A DNA stretch of 64,000 nucleotides. Source: Corynespora cassiicola (taxonomy: Eukaryota > Ascomycota > Dothideomycetes > Pleosporales > Corynesporascaceae). This document shows positions 53,545 to 64,000 of this stretch, piece by piece; the stretch's first letter is position 1; the number at the start of each line of letters is the position of its first letter. Below the pieces are notes generated by a model, which saw nothing but the letters and a program-made list of their open reading frames with translations, did not search any database and was not told the DNA's origin. Position numbers and translations under genes: made by a program. The DNA lies in NCBI GenBank assembly GCA_022059125.1, contig JAEUWY010000002.1, forward strand, positions 1,674,001 to 1,738,000, written 5' to 3'.

Positions 53545-53739
53545 GTTTCAAAATGATGTAAGACGCGGGCCAGATAGGAAGGCAGAAGAAAGTCAAATCC
53601 GGAACATGCTACGATGATGGCACCGATGCACAAGGCAACGCAACGTTCGCTAGTATTGCTTTTTACTCTCGGCGCAGATCGCCAACGTGCCGCTTTTCGC
53701 GATAGTGTACGGAAGTTTCACGAAGGTTGACGAAACATG

Positions 53740-53756
53740 TTAAGCGCAGCGCTTAA
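53740..53756. repeat. 8-bp inverted repeat, 1-nt spacer
   Basis: TTAAGCGC A GCGCTTAA, a perfect near-palindrome just upstream of the putative broken gene. It may be a protein-binding site or chance. Confidence 0.5.
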
Positions 53757-55210
53757 GCACATGCGGAAGATATTTGCGCCTGCTCCCCGAGGGCCTAACA
53801 AGGCCCAAAGAAGCCCCTACAGGGCTCTAGAGTTGGCTCTCACCCAAGTGGGGCGGCGTACGATTCTGAAAGCGGGGTACAACAGCCTTTGAAACCGATC
53901 TGCCCGTGGGACGAGGCTGTCGGGCCTGCAAGGCAGTTTGGCGGGAACACGGTAATCAATATGATCCTGTTGGAGGCGGCTGGAGAGTGGCATGGCAGAG
54001 GGTCATCATCATCATATCAGGGAGGAAGCTCGGCCGGCGGGGCGGAGGGTCCAACTTCGATAAGCGTTATTGAAAAGTTTGCTCACTGTGCAGCGTGCAC
54101 AGATGACCATGTCGTGGCCGGGTAACGTGGAAAGGGTACATGGAGAGTAAGCGACAGGTGTCGCGGTAGGGGATCCCTCCACGACCAGGCGCCTGTGACA
54201 CTCTGGGCGACATGTGCATGCTCGGGTTGCTGTGGAAAAGCAATTGACGTTTGTCACATCGGCCACCTGCAGTCCGAAGCGTGAAAAAACCTTCGGGAGT
54301 GACGATGAAAATTTTAAACAGATTTGCAACAGTTGAGTAAGGAGGGTGCGGTTGGCTCCACTGCACGCGAGACAATTTGCTCCTTGGATCCGGCGTGCAG
54401 CGGGCATGAGGAAGGCGTGGCACGGAGTAGGTGCAGAAATAGCAGGTTTGATCGCGTGTGACGGGCGCGCGGAACGTGAGGCTCAGGCACTTTAAGCCTC
54501 CGGGACGCGCGAGGTTCGCGATTGTGACATAATCTATGTCGAGACATGTATGCATTGGTGGCTGGGGGTGTGGAAGGTACGGAGCGGGTGTCGGCTAGCG
54601 CTAGCTGCTGATGCTGATGCAGAAGCAGCTGGAGGGGTATCAATCAGGGAAATGCCATGCGGGTTCCAGCGTCAGAGGAGCACCTGACGGGCGGGTGATG
54701 TTCAAAGCAGCAAAAGAAGGCGGTTCTACGGGTATACAGGCACAGGCTGTGAGCCGCGCCCGCGACCGAGGCCGAACCACAGGGCGTCGACGCGCGGGTG
54801 GCCAGACGCCAAGCCCAGACTGGTTCGAGATGCTCCCGCTCGATGCATGCACGCAACTGGCCAGAGGACACGTCCACGAGCAGAGAGCTGAGGCACGGCT
54901 AGGGTTGAGTTTGGCCGCACCGAGGGGAGGCTGCTCACTCACGATGAGGTGCATGAAGGCCCAAGTATTGCCTCCCCATTCGGCGACGTCAAGGCGCTGT
55001 CGGATCGCGTGTGAAGGGGGATGGACGCCAACCCCACAAATGGAGAAGGGGCAGCAAGGGACGGCGATTGATGGAGGATTTCTGGAATCTGGGAAATTCA
55101 CATTCGAGGGCCGCAGCGCCAGGATACGGGGCAGCGCCCAAGCCGGCGGATTCGCCACGGCGCCGGCAGTACCAATCTGGCGATGGAGGCTGAGAGACGC
55201 GTTCGCGGGT

Positions 55211-55250
55211 GCAGGCGGACAGGCGGGCAGGCGGGCAGGCGGGCAGGGCG
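55211..55250. repeat. Tandem 8-bp GCAGGCGG repeat
   Basis: About five copies of GCAGGCGG with slight variation, giving a regular G-rich array on the plus strand. Confidence 0.8.
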
Positions 55251-55405
55251 AGGCAGGAGGAAGACAGGAGTGCGCGGGCTAGTTAGCTTTTGTTGGACGT
55301 GTGAGATTGCGAATTGAAATTGGGGCCGTCCAGGAGAGGGCGCGAGGGTTTTCTGGCGCGGAAGCGGATGGATCATGGATCCAATTCAAATCAATCAATG
55401 CTCTT

Positions 55406-55433
55406 CACGCACCACGCACCACGCACCACGCCA
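55406..55433. repeat. Tandem 7-bp CACGCAC repeat
   Basis: Three perfect copies and one imperfect copy of CACGCAC in the gene-poor upstream region. Confidence 0.8.
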
Positions 55434-58207
55434 GACAGGCCTGCAAGGGGAGCAGCAGAGGGAGCACGATTCAAAAGGGCTTGCTTCGTATTGCTCCGGC
55501 AGCGCGGAGTGGTAGCCATGTCCGCGGGCACGCGCACCGCGAGAGAGTTCCCCCTAGGCAGAAAAAGCGCAACGGCGGGCGCGGCGGCCGGAGTCATGTA
55601 GGCGGCGGGCTTAGGAGGGCGCAACTAAAAGGAGGGCTCGCACGACGACGAAATATGACGATATTCAGGAGCGTGAGCGTGTCTGGGTCGCGACGAGAGG
55701 CACGCAGGACGCTAGGCGGGCTGGCAGGGGAACGCAGGCCGGCACGCGCAGACATGGCCTACCCGGCTGAGGAGCGGGCCCACTGCCGGATGGAGGCGCT
55801 TGGCGGGTCGCGGGCAACATGTTTCGAAGCTGGCCGGCGGGGGCAGATTGGACGGCCATGGGCGACGCAGCCTGCAACCTTGTGTAGCTGCATGCGTTGG
55901 CTCCAGGCTCCCAGGCTGACCGGACGCGCTGGGCGCGATGATTCGAGGGGAGGCGGGCAGCGCTCAGCCGGGGGAGCGAGGCAGCGAGGCAGAGATACGA
56001 CACAGCCAGCCAGTTCTTTTGCGGTCGCAGCGGCGGCCACAGGCGGTGATGTGTACACGGCGGAAAAAGCGGTGGTGGTGGTGGTGTGGAGGCCGTGGTG
56101 GTGGGTGACCACAGCCGGGCGCTCGCAATCAGCCCGCGGCCAGCAGCCAGCAGCATCAATCTCCTTTACGACGGGCCTCGAGTCGTCGCCGTGGTCGCCG
56201 CCGACGCGAAGTGCAAGCACCGCAAAAGCAAAAGCGCCATCCTGATCCCAACTTGCTCCATCCTGATCCACGCCGCCGCACGACACGCTGCCGGGGCGGC
56301 GCGGATTGGCTGGCGGGCGCCGGGCGGCGCTGGCGTTCCTTGCTGTGCTCGCTGCGCTGCGCATGCGGCCTAGTGCCGTCGCTCCACCGCGACCGTCTGA
56401 TGCTGGAGCCCTGGAGGGCCTGCGCCGTCAGTGCTCAGTGCTGCTGGTGCACTGGCATCCACTGGCGGCCACGGGCGGCCACGGCCTGCCACTGGCTGCT
56501 GCGCGCCGCTGCTGCTTGCTGCTGCTGGCCCGTCGTTTTCTCAAACCCAGCCTTGGCCCGTCAGAACACCTACCCTTTCTCCTCGTCCGCTCGCACTCCT
56601 TCACCCTCACCCTCCCTCTCCCCACCCGCCATCCCTTGCAAACGGTCGGAGCTCAGAGTCCTGGATCTGATGGAGTGCTGACTGTTTCGGCCCTGTCTGT
56701 CCATAAAACTCTCTCCCGCTCCTCGGTCTCCCCCAACCCGGCCGTCTCTCTCCGCCTAGGACGCCTCGATAGCATACCACCCGTGTGCCTGACAGCTCCT
56801 GCGACCTCACCTCTCCACCCTCTCCCACCCCGACTCCCTCACCACCGCCTCTCCGCTCGACGCAGAGACCCAAACGGCCCTCTTCTCTTGCTGCTCCCAA
56901 GAGCACCCCCTCATCCCCACTCCGACCACCTCTCCGGCCAGCCTCGCGTGCCGCCCGCCGCAGCTGCGTCTATCCGGCTTCATTGGGTATGTGTGCTTTT
57001 CTTTTTCTCTTCTCACCACTTTGCTGCAGCCCGTAGCCGCCCCATGCTGTCACCTCCGCTCCCGCCCCTATCCCCCGTGTCGACATACCGCACAGAGGAG
57101 CCTGCCCCACCACACTCCGCCCGGGCCCGTCGGCATCAAACGGCATCCATTGGTGTGCACTGGCTTTCTGCATCACGGCTGCAATATTCCATCGGGCTGC
57201 ATTGAGCAAGAGGAGGTGGTTGGCGTCCAAGGTTGTGGGCTTGCGGTGTTCGGGTGTCAGGGGTGGAAGGGGAGAATCGAAGGGTACCTGAACCGGGGTA
57301 CCAGCTCCCAAGTTTGGGCAATGGGCGACTACATGCCAGACACCTGTCGGACTGCACCTTGACATGAACCGGAAGTCCTTTCTGTTCCGACTGTCGCCCC
57401 ACATTCGTCTCTGGCTCTGCTCTTGGCCTCTTTCCACACCCGTCATCTTATCCTCCCCTCCATCCCATCACGACCCGCCACGGCGACAAATCATTGCTTT
57501 TCCTCGATTACCTTCTGCAATCAGCGATAGTCGAGTCTCCGCTGTGCCAGTCTGCACGTTCGCGCCATCTTGTGAGGGAGCGTTTTCTACATACTTCACC
57601 GTGGTCTAATTTCCGACTCGGTCAGAAGACGGCGCCTCATTCCTGCGGATAAGGATGAGCCTCCTCGCCAATGCATCAGACCCAGTCAAGCCGGCCCTGC
57701 ACCCGCACATCGCCTACCTATCTGGATCCGCCCTGGTTCATGCGCGCAGCTTTTCCTTTTACTCTCGGCTTTTGAATGTATGCTAACCGGTTCCCCTATT
57801 ACAGACCACTGTCGCTGCAAAACGACAGTCCCTCCAGTCGTACTTAGTCGCTACCTCCTGCATCACCGTAAGCGGAGCGACCCTAAATCTTCCCTGCTCG
57901 CCCATCTGACGTCCTTGCTTAGATTCGTGGTTGCCAGATCTGGAATCTTCGCATTCCCCGGCTGTCTTGGCGATCGACTTGTAACTCGTAGCCAACCGGC
58001 GGACTCGTTAACTCGTGCTCTGCCCCAGACGAGCTCTCCCTTCGCGGTGCTCGCCAGACAGGACAATACCAGACGCAATCCATTCCTGATCTACCCCTGG
58101 ATGCAACTAGCAAGGGACTCGATTTTTTCGACTTCTTTTAAAGTTTCTTTCGGTTCTTCCCGTGTCCGTTGTTCACTCCTTTAAACGTAATAATTTAATT
58201 CTTCAAG

Positions 58208-58272
58208 GTGAGTGCTACTCTATATAGATAGATCCCTTAGCGGTTCAGATGTGCTGACACATTGTTTTCTAG
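58208..58272 (+). other. Probable 5' UTR intron of the G1 cyclin gene
   Basis: GTGAGTGC donor at 58208, GCTGACA branch site near 58252 and TTTTCTAG acceptor ending at 58272; 65 nt. All three signals fit the coding introns of this window. Confidence 0.6.
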
Positions 58273-58482
58273 GCTCTGGACTACTCATCTCCAGACCAAA
58301 CACCACATTTCCAACTAATTTCAGTCTTTGCATCTTGCCCTTTCAGGCCCACCCTCCCTAATACGGCTCATTGACCGAGCTATCCACTCACTTTCGACCG
58401 AATACATTACCGGTCCCCAATCATTTAGTCTATCCCGGAGAACGGACGTCCACTCTTTCGACGAACCTATTACACCATCACA

Positions 58483-59756
58483 ATGGCCTACCAACAGCAA
58501 TCGCAGCCCAAGTATGGGAACTGTGAATCATATTTCGTGGAATCGCACGACGACGGTATCTATGCCATCCGTGCCGAGGCGAGGGAGCGTTCCCGCGCTA
58601 TCGCCCGGATGCAGCAGCGGGCCCTCGCCGAGGAGCTGTCAAGAATGACGGCAGACGAGTACCAAGAGGATATCATGGACCACATGGAGCACATGGAGGT
58701 AAGCGCCACAACTTCTTGTCCATTGATTCAAGCTAACGAGTCCAGTCTCAAACCATGCCTGACGTTAATTCGATTGACATTCAGACAGAGATTCAATGGT
58801 TCATGCGTCCCTACCTCCTCGACTTCCTGGTCGAAGCTCACGCTGCTTTCCAGCTTCTTCCAGAGACTCTCTTCCTCGCTGTCAACCTCCTCGATCGATA
58901 CTGCTCTCGTCGTGTTGTGTACAAGCGCCACTACCAGCTTGTCGGCTGCGCTGCCCTCCTCATTGCCGCAAAGTACGGTGACAAGAAAGACCGCGTACCA
59001 ACAGTGCGAGAACTCAAGTCCATGTGCTGTTCGCTATATGATGACGAGATGTTTACCCAGATGGAATGGCATGTGCTTCAAACTCTCAACTGGGCCATTG
59101 GTCACCCAACTGTTGATGCATTTCTCCAGGTTGCTCTATCCGAAGGTTCCTATGACCCCGAGGTTGAGCACATGACCTTGTACATTGCTGAGATAGCCCT
59201 CTTTCACAAGGAGTTTGTGTCTACTCGACCTTCTGTGCTTGCTCGGTCCGCTCTCGCTCTCGCCAGATGCATCCTCTCCCGAAACCAGGCCAAGACCTCT
59301 GAATGGGCCGGTGCCTATGACCCTCAGACGGTTATCGGCCTCTCGAACCACCTGTACCAGCCATCTCAGGTCCTTGCGCGCAAATACGCCTCGACACATC
59401 TTTCGAACGTATCGGGTGCCGTTGATGAATTCCTCCAGCGTCAGGCACAGCTCGCCCGTCGGGCTGCTACTCCCCCAGCTTCAACCCCTGGTGCAACCCT
59501 GGAAGAGCCAAAGCCCACGCACGGCTTTGGGCCCCAGACCCCGCAAAAGACCCCCTACGGTGCTGTCATGCAACACGGATGCCTCACTCCCCCCATCACA
59601 CCCGAGAACGAACAGTTCGCTAATGGCCACATCCCCAAGTCGCATCCCATTGCTCACGGGTACCCAACGACGCCTACCCCAGATCACCCGTCGAATATGC
59701 AGCACCAGACACAATACTTCCCAAACTCAAACTACCTTCAGCCTCAGCATATGTAG
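58483..59756 (+). CDS. G1/S cyclin, CLN type
   Basis: Two exons (58483-58698 and 58746-59756) with a 47-nt intron; 408 residues. G1 cyclins activate the main CDK for passage through START. The cyclin box runs from about residue 75 to 200: EIQWFMRPYLLDFLVEAHAA corresponds to the 'MRxxLxDWLxEVH' first helix, followed by LLPETLFLAVNLLDRYCSRR, YQLVGCAALLIAAKYGDKKD and MEWHVLQTLNWAIGHPTVDAF. The spacing and sequence fit the filamentous-fungal CLN/Puc1 group rather than B-type cyclins. The C-terminal 130 residues are Pro/Thr/Ser-rich with several TP sites (TPPIT, QTPQKTP), a likely phosphodegron region. The gene has a long upstream region and a probable leader intron, suggesting post-transcriptional control. 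Confidence 0.92.
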
Positions 59757-60731
59757 CCGCTAAATAAAGCCAATACATGGCTGTTGCCTTCGATTGTCGA
59801 ACCATTCTGGCCTCGATCAGACCATCGAACCATAGGTCCTTTTGGATAACTTATCTCGTTGTATCAAAAAAAAAGAATCCCCGTGTATGAGCGTCATAGC
59901 GTGGTTCCTTCCTCCGGCATTGCGAGCGTTTGTGTTTTATCTACCTGCGATATCAAACAAGTTTTCTTTCTGTTCTGAGCGATTTCCTTTGTCATATCCT
60001 CGACCCGTAAATATTTTGTGGTCACCCGCCATCTTCCTTGCTATCCCGTTCAATGGATTAGTAAGGACAAAGTGGTTTACATTTCCCAAGGACACACCGA
60101 GGAGGCCTGGGCTTGGGCTATACACCCACCTAATTCCAGTCTCTCTCTTTCTCTCTATTCTGCCTTGGAGTTGCACGGAAGCACAAACCAATCTAGGCTG
60201 AAATTGAATATGGGCATGTCCTAGTCCGGACAGTCACTGCACAATCGAGCTCACTCGCCCATCATTGTTTGGGTGGACGGAGATACCCTTCTGTTTCTTT
60301 TTTTTCACTCATTTCCCCTTATTACTCGGTCATCCGAGTCTTGCTGCTCTGTGGAGGATTAGGTGGTGGAGACCATGTACGCATGGACTTGCTCAGCTCA
60401 TCAGATTGTCCTGACAGCAGAGCTGAAAAGGTTTTCGTGGGCAGTAGTTATAGAGAAAAGGTCACAAAAAAAGGAATAATTGGAGTTCCCTTGCGCGCGC
60501 ATGATGGTCTCTTTCGCTACGTTTCAGATTGTGACGATGCTTTGGCTTGGGACCGTTTCATAGGCTGTTAACCGCTGACTGTTTTGGGGGCGTCGGGCGA
60601 GCAGAAACATGGTGCTCCCTTCGAGATACCCCATACAGCCTGCGCCGCAGGGCTAGCTATTCGACATGGCTCGTTTCACTTGGATCCATGCCGCCGCATC
60701 TTGAATTCTTATAGCTTTGCGTGCCCAAGAC
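59757..60731. other. Intergenic between cyclin and small membrane protein
   Basis: About 970 bases, no supported gene. CT-repeat near 60140-60160 and T-run near 60298-60307. Confidence 0.4.
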
Positions 60732-61326
60732 ATGTTCGGCTTCGCAAACTTCCACAGCCCATTCGTAAGTATTGGTCCACATGGCTCCAGTAAGTGTTTC
60801 CAAGAGATCAAGCCGCATACACCGGCAGACGCGCTAACCATGCCAAAAGCCTCCAATTTCGATCAACATCTCGGCGCCAAAGGCCGCAAACTACATGCCC
60901 GTGTCCCCCTACGGCGACCACTCCACCACCACCCTCTCTAACAACCTCCTCTGCCCGCGGTACGCAGAATCAGACCCGTCGTCGGCGCCGCCCTCACCGT
61001 CCTCGATCGAGTCCTTTGACGTTCTAGACTCGGTCCCCTGGCGGCGCGGATACATCTCGCTGGATGCGGCGGGCGATCGCACCCGAGCATGGGCCGTGTT
61101 GAGCAAGAAGTGGCAGAAAAACAGGGCGCAAATCATTGCGACGTTGATACTCTTCACGCTATTCGTCACGGCGTGTGCGGTAGGGGGTTACATGGCTGTT
61201 CGGCAGGAGCGGTGGCGGACTAGAGACATGTGCTACGCTAGGGGCGGGGGGGATAGGTGCGAGGAGGTTGCTTGGGCAAAGTGCGTGAGGGTCAATGGAC
61301 TGGGGTTTTGCGAAGGGGTTATGTAA
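60732..61326 (+). CDS. Small single-pass membrane protein
   Basis: Two exons (60732-60764 and 60850-61326) joined in phase by an 85-nt GTAAGT...AAAAG intron with a CTAACC branch site; 169 residues. The short first exon (MFGFANFHSPF) continues into PPISINISAPKAANYMPVSP. A Ser/Pro/Asp-rich cytoplasmic-type N-terminal half precedes the basic SKKWQKNRAQ and one membrane helix (IIATLILFTLFVTACAVGGYM). A short C-terminal domain with three or four cysteines (DMCYAR, DRCEEVAWAKCVRVNGLGFC) follows and may form disulfides on the far side. I do not recognise the family. Without the first exon the frame still starts with ATG at 60895, so the upstream exon is the less certain part. Confidence 0.65.
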
Positions 61327-62039
61327 CGAGAAATAAGAAAAGAAAAAAGGGGACTTTAAGAAAAATGTTGCAACGTAAATGGCTGTTGAATAGTGTGCGA
61401 GGTGCCTAGTTTGGGCGAGCATATGGTCGGGCGGGAGGGCGGAAGGATGGGGGGCGAGCAGGAAGTCGTCATGCGCCAGGGGCGGAATTTGGGCGCTCGT
61501 AGACTTGTTCACGCCCTGGGCAAGGATGATTCAACAACGCTCAACGAATATGGAAAGAGGAGCCATGGCGAAGGGTGGAGCCGCCATGTTCATGCCACAC
61601 TCGAAAGGGGGAGATTTGCCGGGAGCAAGTCGCGTGAGGTGGACACGCGTTTTGATTAGCATATCTACAGATGCGTTGGCGAGTAAGACCGCGGGGGTAG
61701 CCTGGTACGCGATCGGTGGAGATGAGTTGGTTGAGTACGGAAATGAAATGTAACAATATCTTAAGACATGGGCGTACAATGTCTATCTACCTCGATGACA
61801 TTCATGCGTAAGCGAAAGCATGAGGTTGCACGGTCGGAGTCCCCTATCGTGCATCTCGTTAGGGTTAGGCTGGCACGTGATATCTATCGATAAGAACACT
61901 GCCTCGTGAACACTTCACCCTTGCCATGGTTCTCATGATCAATACCAGCACAAGGGGGTTTTCTTTTTGAACCCCTTTCAGTGTCTAAGCCAACTGTCAC
62001 ATTCCTCGGTGCTCCTCCGCTTGGTTTCCACTATGGGAC
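61327..62039. other. Intergenic upstream of the MFS gene
   Basis: About 700 bases, nothing recognised apart from a CACGTGA site near 61875. Confidence 0.4.
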
Positions 62040-63903
62040 ATGGCAGAAACTGCAGAAACTGATCCCCGCAAACCACTACTTCCGGGGAATGTCGCGACAC
62101 AGCCAGACGAGCCCCATCCTCCAATGAATACACGCGGCGGCCGTAGGTCGCTATGGCCCTTGATTGTACTGCTCATACTAGTGCATTTGTCTGCGAGTCT
62201 CTACACTCTGCCGTTGAATCGGGTGATCGAGCTACGCTTGTGTCGTGAACATTACACCACTCATAAGCTTCCGAACGTGAATCCGGATGGCTCCATTCCG
62301 GAGAAGCTCTGCAAGATAGACCCGGTCCAGAAACAGCTAGCATGGCTTCAGGGAATCATGGAGACAACCCTGGTGGTGTGTGGTATGTGATAGTACCAAC
62401 CTACCTACTTAGGTGCAATTGTACTACCCGCCGCTAACGTCTTCACGTCAATAGACTTTGTTGTAACCATTCCATTCAGTTTCATTGCTGAGAAATATGG
62501 TGTCCGAGCGGTCCTCTGGTTCAATATGGTCCCCAGGGTCTTCTTGAGCGTTTGGGCACTTCTAGTGGGCACGCGTTCCTTTATTGAAGCCAAGCAGTAG
62601 TGGTGCTAATAGTTTTTCAGGAAACTATGCCAGCTTTCTGCCCACTAAGGCAATCATTGCTGGCCCATTCCTGGCGGTGCTTGGCGGTGAATGCGTTTTT
62701 CAATCCACGATCTTCACGTTAACATCAGCCTTGGCGCAGGAATATGTGCAAAGGTGGGCGTTCTCGAGTCTTTATAGAGATAAGCATCACTGACCTTTGC
62801 GTAGAGCCTCATACTTCTCATATATAAGTTCAACATCATATGTCGTCTCTTTTATCGGGCCTACTCTCGCTGCTACTACCATGAGCCACAACCTGTGGTC
62901 GCCCTTCTGGATCAACATCACCCTGCTTCTGCTAGCAGTGCCCGTCATCCGGTTACTGCCCGAGGCAAAGAGGAAAACCCACCCACCTACTCTTGTCAGC
63001 CGCGAAAATGCCGATACCGAAGAGACTGGTCCATTGATAGAGGGAGAGCCCTCCAATTCGAGGGGGTACTCAAACGCGTTCGAATCGACAGGGCTTGTCG
63101 ACAGTATCTCGCAAACACTACGAAGGCTTATCGGTCTCATCAAAGGGCGTTATAACTTTCAGGTCTTATTGGTATCCTTTTTCCTTACCGCTCTCGCCAG
63201 CTCCGACACGAAGCTTCTCGTCCAGTATATCTCCAAGCGATACGACTGGACCTTCGCGCAGGTAAATAACATGTTCACTTTCCGTGGAGGATATGCAGCT
63301 CACTTACGATCAAAATTTAGGCGGGCTTCATGCTCTCAGCTAAGGCGTTGGTCAACTTTACACTACTGGCAATAATCGTACCACGACTGATCCGATCCTC
63401 CATGGCATCGAAACCAGTCCATGGATCCGAGATCCGACTCAACTATCTCGGCGCCATGGCCAGCATTATCATATCGATTGTCGGCGTTCTATGCGTCGCG
63501 CTGTCGTTCAAATTCTGGATGCTGCTATCAGGTGAGTGCAATGTTCACCACAAACAACCCTTTTGCTAACATAACCAGCGCTCATCATCTACGCTCTCGG
63601 CTCTGCGCTCCCCGTCTTCACAATGTCTCTGGTCAAATCCCCCCTCATCGCTCTGGGGGACTCTGACATCCAAGACTTTAGCATCGTCATGCTGACCAAG
63701 ACACTGGGCTCGCTGGTCGGAGCGCCTCTGATGATGGTGCTGTGGGTGCATGCCATCAAGATTGGTGGCGCCGGCTTAGGTCTCCCGTATTTTGTTTCTG
63801 CGGTAAGTATACCCGACCCTGTGGACACATTCATGTCGTTGACCTATATTTGCAGTGCATTTATACAGCCGCAGCCTTTGTGGTAGCGCGTCTTAGGATA
63901 TAG
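62040..63903 (+). CDS. Major facilitator superfamily transporter
   Basis: Seven exons: 62040-62382, 62455-62568, 62621-62753, 62805-63261, 63321-63531, 63579-63802 and 63856-63903; 509 residues. Membrane segments are visible throughout (LWPLIVLLILVHLSASLYTL, AIIAGPFLAVLGGECVF, NITLLLLAVPVIRLLP, ASIIISIVGVLCVALSFKFW, ALIIYALGSALPVFTMSL). An N-terminal polar tail and a central cytoplasmic loop (PEAKRKTHPPTLVSREN...) separate the two halves. DFVVTIPFSFIAEKYGVR resembles the loop 2-3 'D-x-x-G-R/K' region. The substrate is unknown; efflux or small-molecule uptake are both possible. Introns are 47-72 nt. The second intron appears to use a GC donor (62569), or a weak GT donor at 62575 that would add two residues. 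Confidence 0.85.
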
Positions 63904-64000
63904 AGTGATGGGATGGATTATCTGCTTAGAGCTAGATTAGACATAGACAGCAACGGAAAGGAGGCGAAATCATCGTTCAGCACTTAGATGCAATTATGGA
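63904..64000. other. Right edge, 3' flank of the MFS gene
   Basis: Ninety-seven bases of 3' flank with nothing further recognisable. Confidence 0.4.

Larger units (their letters stand above)
53545..58207. other. 4.7-kb gene-poor region upstream of the G1 cyclin
   Basis: No convincing coding gene. Contains an inverted repeat at 53740-53756, GC-rich tandem repeats at 55211-55250 and 55406-55433, and from about 56.5 kb a strongly pyrimidine-rich plus strand with several candidate splice donors and acceptors (for example GTATGT near 56986 with TGCTGCAG near 57030). The right part probably belongs to a long, spliced 5' leader of the cyclin. Confidence 0.4.

Noticed and set aside
55301..57205. About 300-residue frames upstream of the cyclin
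   Set aside because: Overlapping frames in repeat-containing, GC- and pyrimidine-rich DNA; more likely leader or promoter.
1..64000. Transposons, viral insertions, CRISPR arrays, tRNA or rRNA genes, secondary-metabolite backbone genes
   Set aside because: No transposase, reverse transcriptase, terminal repeats, polyketide or peptide synthetase domains, or convincing tRNA box pairs were seen; a tRNA scan by software could still reveal a missed small RNA gene.

Overview
This window comes from the nuclear genome of a filamentous ascomycete (Pezizomycotina). The class cannot be fixed from sequence alone; Dothideomycetes is my best guess. The evidence is short spliceosomal introns (mostly 47-115 nt) with GT-AG ends and fungal CTAAC/CTGAC branch sites, monocistronic genes on both strands, and fungus-specific families: an AA9 lytic polysaccharide monooxygenase, a DUF8004-type protein, a SUR7/PalI protein, a Dpp1-type lipid phosphatase and a CLN-type G1 cyclin. 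Exon structures were rebuilt by hand from splice signals. Each spliced model listed closes to a whole number of codons with one stop.

Layout. 1-5.7 kb: a GH105 unsaturated glycosidase converging on an AA9 LPMO, then a 2EXR/F-box-like protein. 6.7-15.4 kb: housekeeping genes, namely cytosolic Hsp90 (with a heat-shock element upstream), a large low-complexity protein and mitochondrial elongation factor G. 16-22.7 kb: an ABHD12-like serine hydrolase, a single-pass Ser/Thr-rich surface protein and a Swc3-like SWR1 chromatin subunit. 23-26 kb: an accessory-looking pocket with less GC-biased codons, holding a DUF7587-like protein whose C-terminal domain resembles an ADP-ribosyltransferase fold, tail-to-tail with a small proline-rich gene. 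26-29.5 kb: a DUF8004 protein. 29.5-33.5 kb: 4 kb without a convincing gene.

33.5-44.7 kb: a DyP-type peroxidase, a 1194-residue low-complexity protein with a Trp-rich C-terminal membrane segment, a Dpp1-like PAP2 phosphatase, a second alpha/beta hydrolase and a SUR7-family protein. 46.7-53.5 kb: PNG1 (peptide:N-glycanase family, with all three catalytic residues visible), Utp4 (U3 snoRNP WD-repeat subunit) and a probable broken gene. 53.5-58.5 kb: a very long gene-poor upstream region leading to a G1 cyclin. 60.7-64 kb: a small single-pass membrane protein and an MFS transporter.

The genes do not form one pathway. The only local functional groupings are the plant-cell-wall pair at the left end and the accessory pair at 23-26 kb. 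There is no secondary-metabolite cluster, transposon or RNA gene that I can support.
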